From NCBI GenBank assembly GCA_015711895.1, contig JACVJH010000286.1:1-7325 (forward strand): 7,325 nucleotides of DNA, in the 5' to 3' direction. The position numbers were made by a program, and so were the translations under genes. Below are positions 1 to 4,940 of this stretch, piece by piece. The DNA is from Candidatus Solincola tengchongensis. Lineage in GTDB: Bacteria > Actinomycetota > Geothermincolia > Geothermincolales > RBG-13-55-18. The notes below the pieces were generated by a model. The model made no database searches. It was not told where the DNA came from and saw nothing but the letters and a program-made list of their open reading frames with translations. Within the stretch, counting starts at the first letter, position 1. Every line of letters starts with the position of its first letter.

Positions 1-527
1 GATCTAGCCTGCTCCTGGTCATCGACCCCCAGGAGAAACTGGTGCGCATGATCCACAACCGCGAGGAAGTGGTCGGGAACATCGTCCGGCTGCTCAAGTT
101 CGCTTCCATATTCTCCCTGCCGGTGATCCTCACCGAGCATTATCCCCAAGGGCTGGGATACACGGTAGAGGAGGTCAATCGCGAGCTGAGCGAATACCGG
201 CCCATCCTGAAGCGCGTCTTCAGCTGTTTTGGGGTCCCCGAGTTCGAGGAGGCCGTGAAGGGCTCCGGCCGGAAGCGTCTGCTGGTCTGCGGCATCGAGA
301 CCCACATATGCGTGTGCCAGACGGTCCTCGACGCCCTGCACCGCGGCTACCTGGTCCAGGTGGTGTCCGACGCGGTGGGCACCCGCCGGCCTGAGGACCA
401 CTACGCCGCGCTTTCGAGGATGCGCGACGCCGGGGCCACGGTCACCACCTCCGAGGCCCTCATCTACGAGGTCACCTGCCGGGCGGACGGGGAGGAGTTC
501 AAGAAGGTCCTGGACCTGGTGAAATGA
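1..527 (+). CDS. Isochorismatase-family cysteine hydrolase, 5' partial
   Basis: The reading frame is open from base 3 to the TGA at 525-527, so the start lies left of the window; 174 residues are visible. The first visible residues include LLLVIDPQEKL, the usual first strand of the isochorismatase-like fold with its catalytic Asp (visible residue 8). The other two triad members also appear present: Lys70 in ILKRVFSCF and Cys103 in GIETHICVCQTVLDAL, where GIETH-x-C is the family signature. Only about ten N-terminal residues are likely missing. Family members hydrolyse C-N or vinyl-ether bonds (nicotinamidase, isochorismatase, YcaC-like and ISOC-like proteins). The substrate cannot be told from sequence, and the motif is closest in style to the YcaC/ISOC group of unknown role. 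The protein has no membrane segment and is presumably cytoplasmic. Its stop overlaps the start of the next small gene (ATGA), suggesting translational coupling. Family assignment is firm; function is open. Confidence 0.93.
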   Translation, partial: SSLLLVIDPQEKLVRMIHNREEVVGNIVRLLKFASIFSLPVILTEHYPQGLGYTVEEVNRELSEYRPILKRVFSCFGVPEFEEAVKGSGRKRLLVCGIETHICVCQTVLDALHRGYLVQVVSDAVGTRRPEDHYAALSRMRDAGATVTTSEALIYEVTCRADGEEFKKVLDLVK

Positions 528-685
528 GGAAGAAGCGTCTTCGCTACCTGGGCATGGGGATGGCCGCGGGCCTCCTCTGCCTGGGGCTCGGGTTCGGCTT
601 CGGCAACTATTACCTGGTCGTCGCGGGCATCATCCTCGTCGGCGGGGCCCTGTCCACCCTCTCCATGCCTCTCCCCCTTTTATGA
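524..685 (+). CDS. Small predicted two-helix membrane protein (53 aa)
   Basis: A 53-residue frame starts at the ATG of an ATGA overlap with the hydrolase stop and ends at TGA 683-685. The product begins with a strongly basic head (MRKKRLRYLG). Two hydrophobic stretches follow, roughly residues 11-27 (Gly/Leu-rich) and 29-46 (YYLVVAGIILVGGALSTL), joined by a short Asn-containing turn. This suggests an inner-membrane hairpin, with the basic N-terminus cytoplasmic by the positive-inside rule. A weak GGTGA lies just before the start, and AAGAAGG sits 16 bases upstream, so initiation probably depends on coupling to the hydrolase. I recognise no family and assign no function. Support comes from the overlap geometry and the coherent membrane pattern. 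It is too short to be certain, and internal ATGs at 554 and 560 are possible alternative starts. Confidence 0.55.
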   Translation: MRKKRLRYLGMGMAAGLLCLGLGFGFGNYYLVVAGIILVGGALSTLSMPLPLL

Positions 686-772
686 GGCCTGGCGAGGAGG
701 GGGCCCGCGACGAGGCCCAGGAAAGAGCCGCCGACAGTGCCTGCTCATCCACCTCACGCGACTTCGTTGCCG

Positions 773-787
773 GGGCCTCTGAGGCCC
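773..787. repeat. Short GC-rich inverted repeat upstream of the methyltransferase promoter
   Basis: GGGCCT and AGGCCC flank a three-base centre (CTG); the symmetry can also be drawn as 7-base arms around one base. It lies between the small membrane gene and the -35 element at 802. No T-run follows, so it is not a canonical intrinsic terminator. It could be a weak termination or pausing hairpin for the upstream genes, an operator, or chance in GC-rich DNA. Confidence 0.3.
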
Positions 788-801
788 TCGGGACGATCGG
801 C

Positions 802-831
802 TTGGCAAAGAGGAGCATACGGTGCCAGAAT
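802..831 (+). promoter_or_regulatory. Putative sigma-70-type promoter giving a leaderless methyltransferase mRNA
   Basis: TTGGCA (802-807, 5 of 6 to TTGACA) is followed after 18 bases by CAGAAT (826-831, 4 of 6 to TATAAT). Initiation about seven bases past the -10 falls at 838-839, the first base of the ATG chosen for the methyltransferase. No Shine-Dalgarno sequence sits at normal distance from that ATG; the nearest, AGGAG at 811-815, is 23 bases away and inside the promoter spacer. Leaderless mRNAs are common in actinobacteria, which makes the arrangement plausible. Confidence 0.45.
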
Positions 832-838
832 ATGCACC

Positions 839-1627
839 ATGGACGAAGAAGTGGACACCTCGGACCTTCCCCAGGACCATTACCCTCCCCTGGCCCTGAC
901 CGGGGAACGCACCCTCCCCGGGGTGAGGGAGGAGAATTACTGGTTCCAGCGCCACCTCGCGGCCTACCGCTTTCTCCTCCCCTACGCCGCCGGCAGGCGC
1001 ATCCTGGACCTGGGGTGCGGTGAGGGTTACGGGACGGACCTCCTGGCCTCCTCGGCCCGGGAAGCGGTGGGGGTGGACCTCGCCCCGGAGGCCGTGTACC
1101 ACGCCCGGCGCACCTACCGGCGACCCAACCTCAGGTTCCTCTACCGGGACATCTACGACCTGGGCCTGGAGGACTGCTCGTTTGACCTGGTATGTTCCCT
1201 CCAGGTGGTGGAGCACCTCCACCACCCGGACAGATTCATGCAGGAAGCGCGCCGAGTGCTCAGACCGGGCGGCCTGTGCGTCATCACCACCCCCAACCGC
1301 CTGCTCATCTCGCCGGGTCGTGCGACACCGCTGAACCCCTTTCACATACGGGAATACGACCACCGCGAGTTCTGCGACTTCATGCGCCGCCACTTCACCC
1401 GCTCGGAGGTGAAGGGCGTCTTCCACGCCCGGCTGCTCCGACTGCACGACCGTCTGAGCGGCCGCAACTTCTCGCAGTGGTGCCTGGAGTTCCCCCAGTG
1501 CCTGGAGAGGTACTTCTACCGCCCCCTGTTCCTCCCCCTCCTCAGCACCAGGGACTTTGCGGTGCGCGACCGGCCCCTGGAGGAAGCCCTGGACTTCATA
1601 GGGCTGGGATGGAAGGAAATGCCATAG
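839..1627 (+). CDS. SAM-dependent class I methyltransferase, Rv3030-like (polysaccharide O-methylation inferred)
   Basis: This 262-residue protein has a Methyltransf_11/25-type Rossmann core. Motif I, LDLGCGEGYG, is at 56-65, the ribose-binding acidic residue is D80 in VGVDLAP, EH is at 125-126, LRPGG at 141-145 and TPN at 151-153. Upstream of the core, LTGERTLPG and ENYWFQRH (20-39), and after it NPFHIREY (166-173), match my recollection of Rv3030-type enzymes. These are soluble and thought to O-methylate glucose units of mycobacterial methylglucose lipopolysaccharide. The C-terminal third is aromatic and basic and may form the acceptor site. ATG 839 was chosen because residues encoded upstream of it (from GTG 737) look non-coding and a promoter ends just before it. 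The TAG is immediately followed by the GH57 ATG, so the two genes are almost surely co-translated. The methyltransferase fold is certain. The glucan substrate is inferred from neighbours. Confidence 0.9.
   Translation: MDEEVDTSDLPQDHYPPLALTGERTLPGVREENYWFQRHLAAYRFLLPYAAGRRILDLGCGEGYGTDLLASSAREAVGVDLAPEAVYHARRTYRRPNLRFLYRDIYDLGLEDCSFDLVCSLQVVEHLHHPDRFMQEARRVLRPGGLCVITTPNRLLISPGRATPLNPFHIREYDHREFCDFMRRHFTRSEVKGVFHARLLRLHDRLSGRNFSQWCLEFPQCLERYFYRPLFLPLLSTRDFAVRDRPLEEALDFIGLGWKEMP
1611..1617 (+). promoter_or_regulatory. Ribosome binding site for the GH57 gene
   Basis: GGAAGGA lies inside the end of the methyltransferase frame, 10 bases before ATG 1628. It supports that start, so the GH57 gene has its own initiation signal in addition to coupling with the preceding stop. 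Confidence 0.6.
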
Positions 1628-3187
1628 ATGGAAAGACGTGCCTTCACCATCCTCCTGCACTCCCACATGCCCTACGTGCGACGCAACGGAGACTGGCCGG
1701 TGGGCGAGCAGTGGATTCTGGAGGCCTGGGCGGAATGCTACCTGCCCCTCTGGGAGCTCATCGGAGAGATGGCGGAGGGCAGGCGCCGCGGAAAGCTGGC
1801 TCTGACCATGACCCCCATACTCGCCGAGCAGCTGGAGGACGCCTACCTCCGGGAGCGTTTCGCCGCCTACCTGAGGAACCGCCGGCGCCAGGCCGAGGAG
1901 GAGGTGGTGCGGCTGCGCTCCCTGGGAGAGGAGGGGCGCTCCCGCCTGGCCTCCCTCTATGCCCGTGAGCTGGAGGGGCTGCTCTCCCTCCTCGAGGAGA
2001 AGTACGGGGATGGCATGCTCTCCGCTCTCCGCCGGGGAATGGAGGCCGGCGTGCTGGAGGTGCTGGCCAGCTCGGCGACCCACGCCCACCTTCCCCTCCT
2101 CTCCGCCGACGCCTGCCGGGCGGCCCAGGTGGAGATCGGGCTGGAATGCTGCCGGCGCAGCTTCGGCCGGGACCCGGTGGGCTTCTGGCTTCCGGAGTGC
2201 TCCTATACCCCTCAGCTGGACCGGGTGCTGGGGAGGTTCTCCCCGCCCCTGCGCTACGTGGTCCTGGATCACACCGCCCCGGACACCGCGCCGCTGTCCC
2301 TTCCCACCTGGAGGGCCTGCCGGCTGGGGGGGACCCCCCTGGCCGCTTTCCTGCGCGACGAGCTCTCTCACCGCCTGGTGTGGGAGCCGGACGGATACCC
2401 CTCTCACGGGGAATACCGGGAATACGTCAAGAGGGACTACCAGGGGCACGGCTTCCAATACTGGAGGATAACCTCGCCCTCCCTCCCCCTGGAGGACAAG
2501 GAGCTCTACGACCCCGAGGCGGCGCGGGCCCGGGCGCGCGCGGATGCCGAACACTTCGCGGCCCGCATGCGGGAAAGGTGGGACCGGCTCCCGGGCCGGG
2601 AGCCCGGTGAGGAGGCCGTCCTCCTGGCCGCCTACGATGCCGAGCTCTTCGGCCACTGGTGGCGCGCGGGGCCCATATGGCTGCGGGAGGTGCGGGACAT
2701 CCTGGGCCCGGACTGCGGGCGCCCGGGCGGGGTGGCGGCGACGCTGGAACCGGATTCCCTTCCCGTGCTCTCGCCCGCCCGCACCGCCTGGAACGTGGAC
2801 GGCACGTTCAACACCTGGGAGAATCAGGGCACGCGGGACATCTGGGAGGTCACCCGTGGCTCCGAAGAGGCCTTCCTCTCCCGCTGCGGCGGTGAGCGTG
2901 ACGAGGCCGCGACGAGGGCCCTCCTGCAGGCGGGGCGTGAGCTCCTGCTTCTGGAGGCCAGCGACTGGTCCTATATGGTCACCCGGGACACGGCGGCCGA
3001 ATACGCCAGGGAGCGCTTCGCGGCCCATGCCGAGCGCTTCCGGCACTGCATGGCCATGCTCGAACGCGGTGTGGACGAGGAGGCGCTGGCCCTCATGGAG
3101 GAGACGGACAACCCCTTTTCATGGCTGGACATACGATATTGGGCAAGACACCTGGAACATCTTCCCGGACACCGCCAGGGCGAATAG
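1628..3187 (+). CDS. GH57 family 1,4-alpha-glucan branching-type enzyme (Rv3031-like)
   Basis: This 519-residue protein is close to the size of the GH57 branching enzymes TTHA1902 and Rv3031 (about 520-530). The conserved GH57 regions are visible: HSHMPY at 11-16; GVLEVLASSATHAHLPLL at 141-158; GFWLPECSY with presumed nucleophile E190; AYDAELFGHWW with presumed acid/base D337; and LLLEASDWSYMV at 441-451. The segment WEPDGYPSHGEYREY (252-266) is typical of the branching/DUF1957 subgroup. Such enzymes cut an alpha-1,4-glucan and re-attach the piece through an alpha-1,6 bond; they act in the cytoplasm on glycogen-like polymers or on MGLP. Residues 80-126 are charged and probably helical. The start has a good ribosome site and directly abuts the methyltransferase stop. 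Both catalytic residues appear intact, so an active enzyme is expected. Branching versus hydrolysis or 4-alpha-glucanotransfer cannot be settled from sequence. Confidence 0.93.
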   Translation: MERRAFTILLHSHMPYVRRNGDWPVGEQWILEAWAECYLPLWELIGEMAEGRRRGKLALTMTPILAEQLEDAYLRERFAAYLRNRRRQAEEEVVRLRSLGEEGRSRLASLYARELEGLLSLLEEKYGDGMLSALRRGMEAGVLEVLASSATHAHLPLLSADACRAAQVEIGLECCRRSFGRDPVGFWLPECSYTPQLDRVLGRFSPPLRYVVLDHTAPDTAPLSLPTWRACRLGGTPLAAFLRDELSHRLVWEPDGYPSHGEYREYVKRDYQGHGFQYWRITSPSLPLEDKELYDPEAARARARADAEHFAARMRERWDRLPGREPGEEAVLLAAYDAELFGHWWRAGPIWLREVRDILGPDCGRPGGVAATLEPDSLPVLSPARTAWNVDGTFNTWENQGTRDIWEVTRGSEEAFLSRCGGERDEAATRALLQAGRELLLLEASDWSYMVTRDTAAEYARERFAAHAERFRHCMAMLERGVDEEALALMEETDNPFSWLDIRYWARHLEHLPGHRQGE

Positions 3188-3241
3188 ACGTTGTCCCCGC
3201 GCGGCCGCGGCCGAATCACCGTCTTCCGGGAGTTTCGCGAA

Positions 3242-3293
3242 CCTCTTCCGCCTTCCGAACTGAGGCAGCCGGTCGCAACGGAGGCAGAGGAGG
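3242..3293. repeat. Long imperfect inverted repeat downstream of GH57
   Basis: CCTCTTCCGCCTTC (3242-3255) pairs with GGAGGCAGAGGAGG (3280-3293): 14 positions with one mismatch and two G-T wobbles when folded as RNA, around a 24-base loop. It begins 55 bases after the GH57 stop. No U-tract follows, so a factor-independent terminator is not supported. It may be a 3'-end processing or stability structure for the methyltransferase/GH57 mRNA. Confidence 0.4.
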
Positions 3294-3414
3294 CTCAAGA
3301 GCCACGAAGCCGACTTATATGCCAACTTCTTCCAACAAGGATGCCGGGCCGCACCGGCGGACGATGAGGTGGTTTTCCTCGAGGCATCCCCGGTTCCCCC
3401 CTTCCCGCCGCCGA

Positions 3415-3430
3415 ATCCCTTGCAGGGGAT
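3415..3430. repeat. Small inverted repeat (ATCCCT/GGGGAT, loop TGCA)
   Basis: Six-base arms, one pair being a G-T wobble in RNA, close a four-base loop. The flank is pyrimidine-rich (3395-3406). No function is evident. It is listed because it is one of several hairpins in the same gap. Confidence 0.3.
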
Positions 3431-3472
3431 AGGCCATTCCCTCACGCAAGATGCCCGCCGATCCGAGTTCGC

Positions 3473-3489
3473 TCCTCCCAACGGGAGGA
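3473..3489. repeat. Perfect inverted repeat TCCTCCC-AAC-GGGAGGA
   Basis: Seven-base perfect arms with a three-base loop lie just upstream of the AT-rich promoter island. There is no T-run on either side. It could be an operator or an RNA hairpin; its compactness suggests a hairpin. Confidence 0.4.
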
Positions 3490-3520
3490 TCGCCGCGGAA
3501 ACCCGACGCGATCCGGATCG

Positions 3521-3536
3521 AATTACCATAATTACC
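3521..3536 (+). promoter_or_regulatory. Tandem direct repeat AATTACC-AT-AATTACC upstream of the GT4 promoter
   Basis: Two identical heptamers (3521-3527 and 3530-3536) have a 9-base period and end 15 bases before the -35 at 3552. Direct repeats in that position are typical of response-regulator or activator binding sites. The low G+C stands out sharply from the surroundings. The bound factor is unknown. Confidence 0.4.
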
Positions 3537-3551
3537 CAATCATAGGCTTTA

Positions 3552-3580
3552 TTGCCAACGCCCATGAGAGCGAATAAAAT
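3552..3580 (+). promoter_or_regulatory. Putative strong sigma-70-type promoter for the GT4 operon
   Basis: TTGCCA (3552-3557, 5 of 6 to consensus) and TAAAAT (3575-3580, 5 of 6) are separated by exactly 17 bases within an AT-rich island. The predicted start is near 3587, giving a leader of about 82 bases before ATG 3669. This is the best promoter match in the window. Confidence 0.65.
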
Positions 3581-3585
3581 ATTTT

Positions 3586-3603
3586 CGCCCTTCCAGAAGG
3601 GCG
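3586..3603 (+). promoter_or_regulatory. Hairpin at the predicted 5' end of the GT4 mRNA
   Basis: CGCCCTTC (3586-3593) and GAAGGGCG (3596-3603) are perfect 8-base complements around CA; in RNA the two innermost pairs would open to make a loop. The structure starts at the predicted transcription start. A 5'-terminal stem of this kind can protect mRNA from decay. Read on the minus strand it is followed by AAAATATTTTATT, so it could also end leftward transcription, though no leftward gene is near. Confidence 0.5.
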
Positions 3604-3651
3604 GGTGGAAAAGGCGGCGGGCGGCTCCCGGGGGAGGGAGGCGTCGCTCAT

Positions 3652-3663
3652 ATGAGAAGGTAG
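3652..3663 (+). other. Three-codon upstream frame ATG-AGA-AGG-TAG in the GT4 leader
   Basis: A purine-rich, Shine-Dalgarno-like stretch (GGGGAGGGAG, 3631-3640) lies 11 bases before this ATG, and the frame stops after Met-Arg-Arg. It overlaps the ribosome site of the real gene (3654-3660). The same SD-like stretch can pair with CTCCC at 3625-3629. It may be fortuitous, or it may be a minimal leader frame that modulates initiation at 3669. Confidence 0.25.
3654..3660 (+). promoter_or_regulatory. Ribosome binding site deciding the GT4 start
   Basis: GAGAAGG is 8 bases before ATG 3669. It supports that start over the in-frame ATG at 3552, which lies at the promoter's -35 element and would add a 39-residue basic, low-complexity head. 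Confidence 0.6.
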
Positions 3664-3668
3664 GGGAG

Positions 3669-4916
3669 ATGAAAGTCCTGATCCTCAGCTGGGAATATCC
3701 ACCACGCATCATCGGCGGCCTGGGAACCCACGTCCACCAACTGGCGGTGAACCTCGCCCGCTTGGGGATCAACGTCCACGTGGTGACCAAGGACTCGCCC
3801 GGGGCGCCGGACTACGAGGAGGCGGAGGGGGTGAAGATCTACCGCGTCCCCCTCTATCCACCCGAGATACCGCAGGACGACTGGGTCTCCTGGACCCTGC
3901 AGTTCAACGTGGCCCTCCTGGAGAGGGCCGTGCCGCTGATCAACGAGAGGATCGGCAAGGTGCACATACTTCATGCCCACGATTGGCTGGTGGCCCACGC
4001 CTCCATAGCCCTCAAGCACGCCTACCGCATCCCACTGGTGGCCACCATCCACGCCACAGAGTACGGGCGCCACCAGGGAAACCTTCCCGGCCCCATGCAA
4101 AGGATAATCCACCAGATAGAATGGTGGCTGACCTTCGAGAGCGTGCGCACCATCTGCTGCAGCAACTACATGCGCGACGAGGTGGTGCGCATCTTCGAGC
4201 TGCCCCCGGACAAGGTCACGGTCATCCCCAACGGCATAGAATACGAGATCTTCAACGTCAACCCGGACCGGGAGCGCATCTTCCGCCAGTTCATACACCC
4301 CGACCGCCGCATGGTCTTCTTCGTGGGCCGGCTGGTCTACGAGAAGGGCGTCCAGACGGTCATCGAGGCCATGCCCATGGTACTCCGGGAAGTGCCGGAC
4401 CTGCGCTTCCTGGTGGCGGGTACGGGGCCGCACGCCCGCGCTCTCCAGGCCATGATCGAGGAGCTGGGCCTCGGCGAGAAGATAAAGCTCCTGGGGTTCG
4501 TGGACTCCGATGTGCTGGCCAAGTTCTATAAATGCGCCGACCTCACCGTGGTCCCCAGCCTCTACGAACCCTTCGGCATGGTGGTCCTGGAGGCCATGGT
4601 GGCCGGGTGCCCGGTCATCGTGGCCGATACCGGGGGCCTCAAGGAGATCGTGGTCCACGAAGAGACGGGCCTGTGCTTCAAGCCCGGCAACCCGGAATCG
4701 TTGGCTCAAGCCATGATACGGGTTCTCAAGGACGAGGAACTGGCCCGCAGGCTAACCAGCGACGCCCACAGGTTCATCGGCGAGAAGTACAACTGGGGAC
4801 GTATCGCCAGGCAGACCGTGGAGGTGTACGAGCGTTCCATAAGGGAGTACGAATACCGGCCGCGCGTCTTGCACGTCTGCCCTCCCCTCCCCGAGGAACG
4901 CGTCCAAGGCGGCTAG
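3669..4916 (+). CDS. GT4 family alpha-glucosyltransferase (Rv3032 / glycogen-synthase-like)
   Basis: This 415-residue GT-B enzyme is nearly the same length as Rv3032 (414). The N-terminal Rossmann domain starts MKVLILSWEYPPRIIGGLG, where GGLG (16-19) contacts the nucleotide-sugar phosphates. HAHDWLVAH (102-110) and TIHATEYGRH (126-135) are typical of alpha-1,4-glucan synthases of this branch. The C-terminal domain has VGRLVYEKG (219-227, with R221 and K226) and the E-x7-E motif YEPFGMVVLE (E300, E308). The expected reaction is retaining transfer of glucose from ADP- or UDP-glucose to an alpha-1,4-glucan in the cytoplasm; Rv3032 has this role for MGLP and glycogen. The start is fixed by a ribosome site and by homologous N-termini. 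It has its own promoter and is followed 24 bases later by the CoA-ligase-like gene. The fold and motifs are certain. Donor and product are inferred. Confidence 0.93.
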   Translation: MKVLILSWEYPPRIIGGLGTHVHQLAVNLARLGINVHVVTKDSPGAPDYEEAEGVKIYRVPLYPPEIPQDDWVSWTLQFNVALLERAVPLINERIGKVHILHAHDWLVAHASIALKHAYRIPLVATIHATEYGRHQGNLPGPMQRIIHQIEWWLTFESVRTICCSNYMRDEVVRIFELPPDKVTVIPNGIEYEIFNVNPDRERIFRQFIHPDRRMVFFVGRLVYEKGVQTVIEAMPMVLREVPDLRFLVAGTGPHARALQAMIEELGLGEKIKLLGFVDSDVLAKFYKCADLTVVPSLYEPFGMVVLEAMVAGCPVIVADTGGLKEIVVHEETGLCFKPGNPESLAQAMIRVLKDEELARRLTSDAHRFIGEKYNWGRIARQTVEVYERSIREYEYRPRVLHVCPPLPEERVQGG

Positions 4917-4940
4917 TCGGCGGAAGCGGCGGCCGGGGCC

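Larger units (their letters stand above)
3188..3668. other. 481-base intergenic region with structured DNA and an AT-rich promoter island
   Basis: No frame here looks protein-coding: translations on both strands are Arg/Pro/Ser-rich with no recognisable motif. From left to right it holds a long imperfect inverted repeat (3242-3293), two small hairpins (3415-3430 and 3473-3489), and an AT-rich island at about 3520-3585 carrying direct repeats and a promoter. After that comes a leader with a perfect 8-base-pair hairpin, a GC hairpin and a three-codon upstream frame. It separates the methyltransferase/GH57 pair from the glycosyltransferase and gives the latter its own control. A short non-coding RNA is possible but unproven. 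Confidence 0.7.

Noticed and set aside
737..838. In-frame GTG extension of the methyltransferase by 34 residues
   Set aside because: The added residues are low-complexity and non-family-like, there is no ribosome site, and the extension would run through the predicted promoter.
682..1023. 113-residue frame starting at another ATGA overlap after the small membrane gene
   Set aside because: More than half of it overlaps the methyltransferase in another frame, and the product is Pro/Gly/Arg-rich shadow sequence with no motif.
680..3046. 788-residue open frame on the minus strand across the methyltransferase and GH57
   Set aside because: It is a typical antisense shadow caused by high third-position G+C. 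Composition is Gly/Pro/Arg/Val-rich without domains, while the plus-strand genes have clear catalytic motifs.
3200..3209. Perfect palindrome CGCGGCCGCG after the GH57 stop
   Set aside because: A 10-base palindrome made only of G and C is expected by chance in DNA of this composition, and it has no T-run to act as a terminator.
3121..3432. 103-residue plus-strand frame from the end of GH57 into the gap
   Set aside because: Its start is inside GH57 in another frame, and the residues are Arg/Pro/Ser-rich and featureless.
3552..3668. Upstream ATG start for the GT4 gene
   Set aside because: It adds a basic, non-family 39-residue head and starts at the -35 element. ATG 3669 has a ribosome site and gives the family's usual N-terminus.
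3119..3790. 223-residue minus-strand frame covering the intergenic gap
   Set aside because: No recognisable motif; it overlaps the ends of two certain genes and crosses the promoter and hairpins. It is the only frame filling the gap, so it was weighed but not kept.
3648..4709. 353-residue minus-strand frame opposite GT4
   Set aside because: Antisense shadow, His/Val/Asp-rich with no domain; GT4 motifs on the plus strand are unambiguous.
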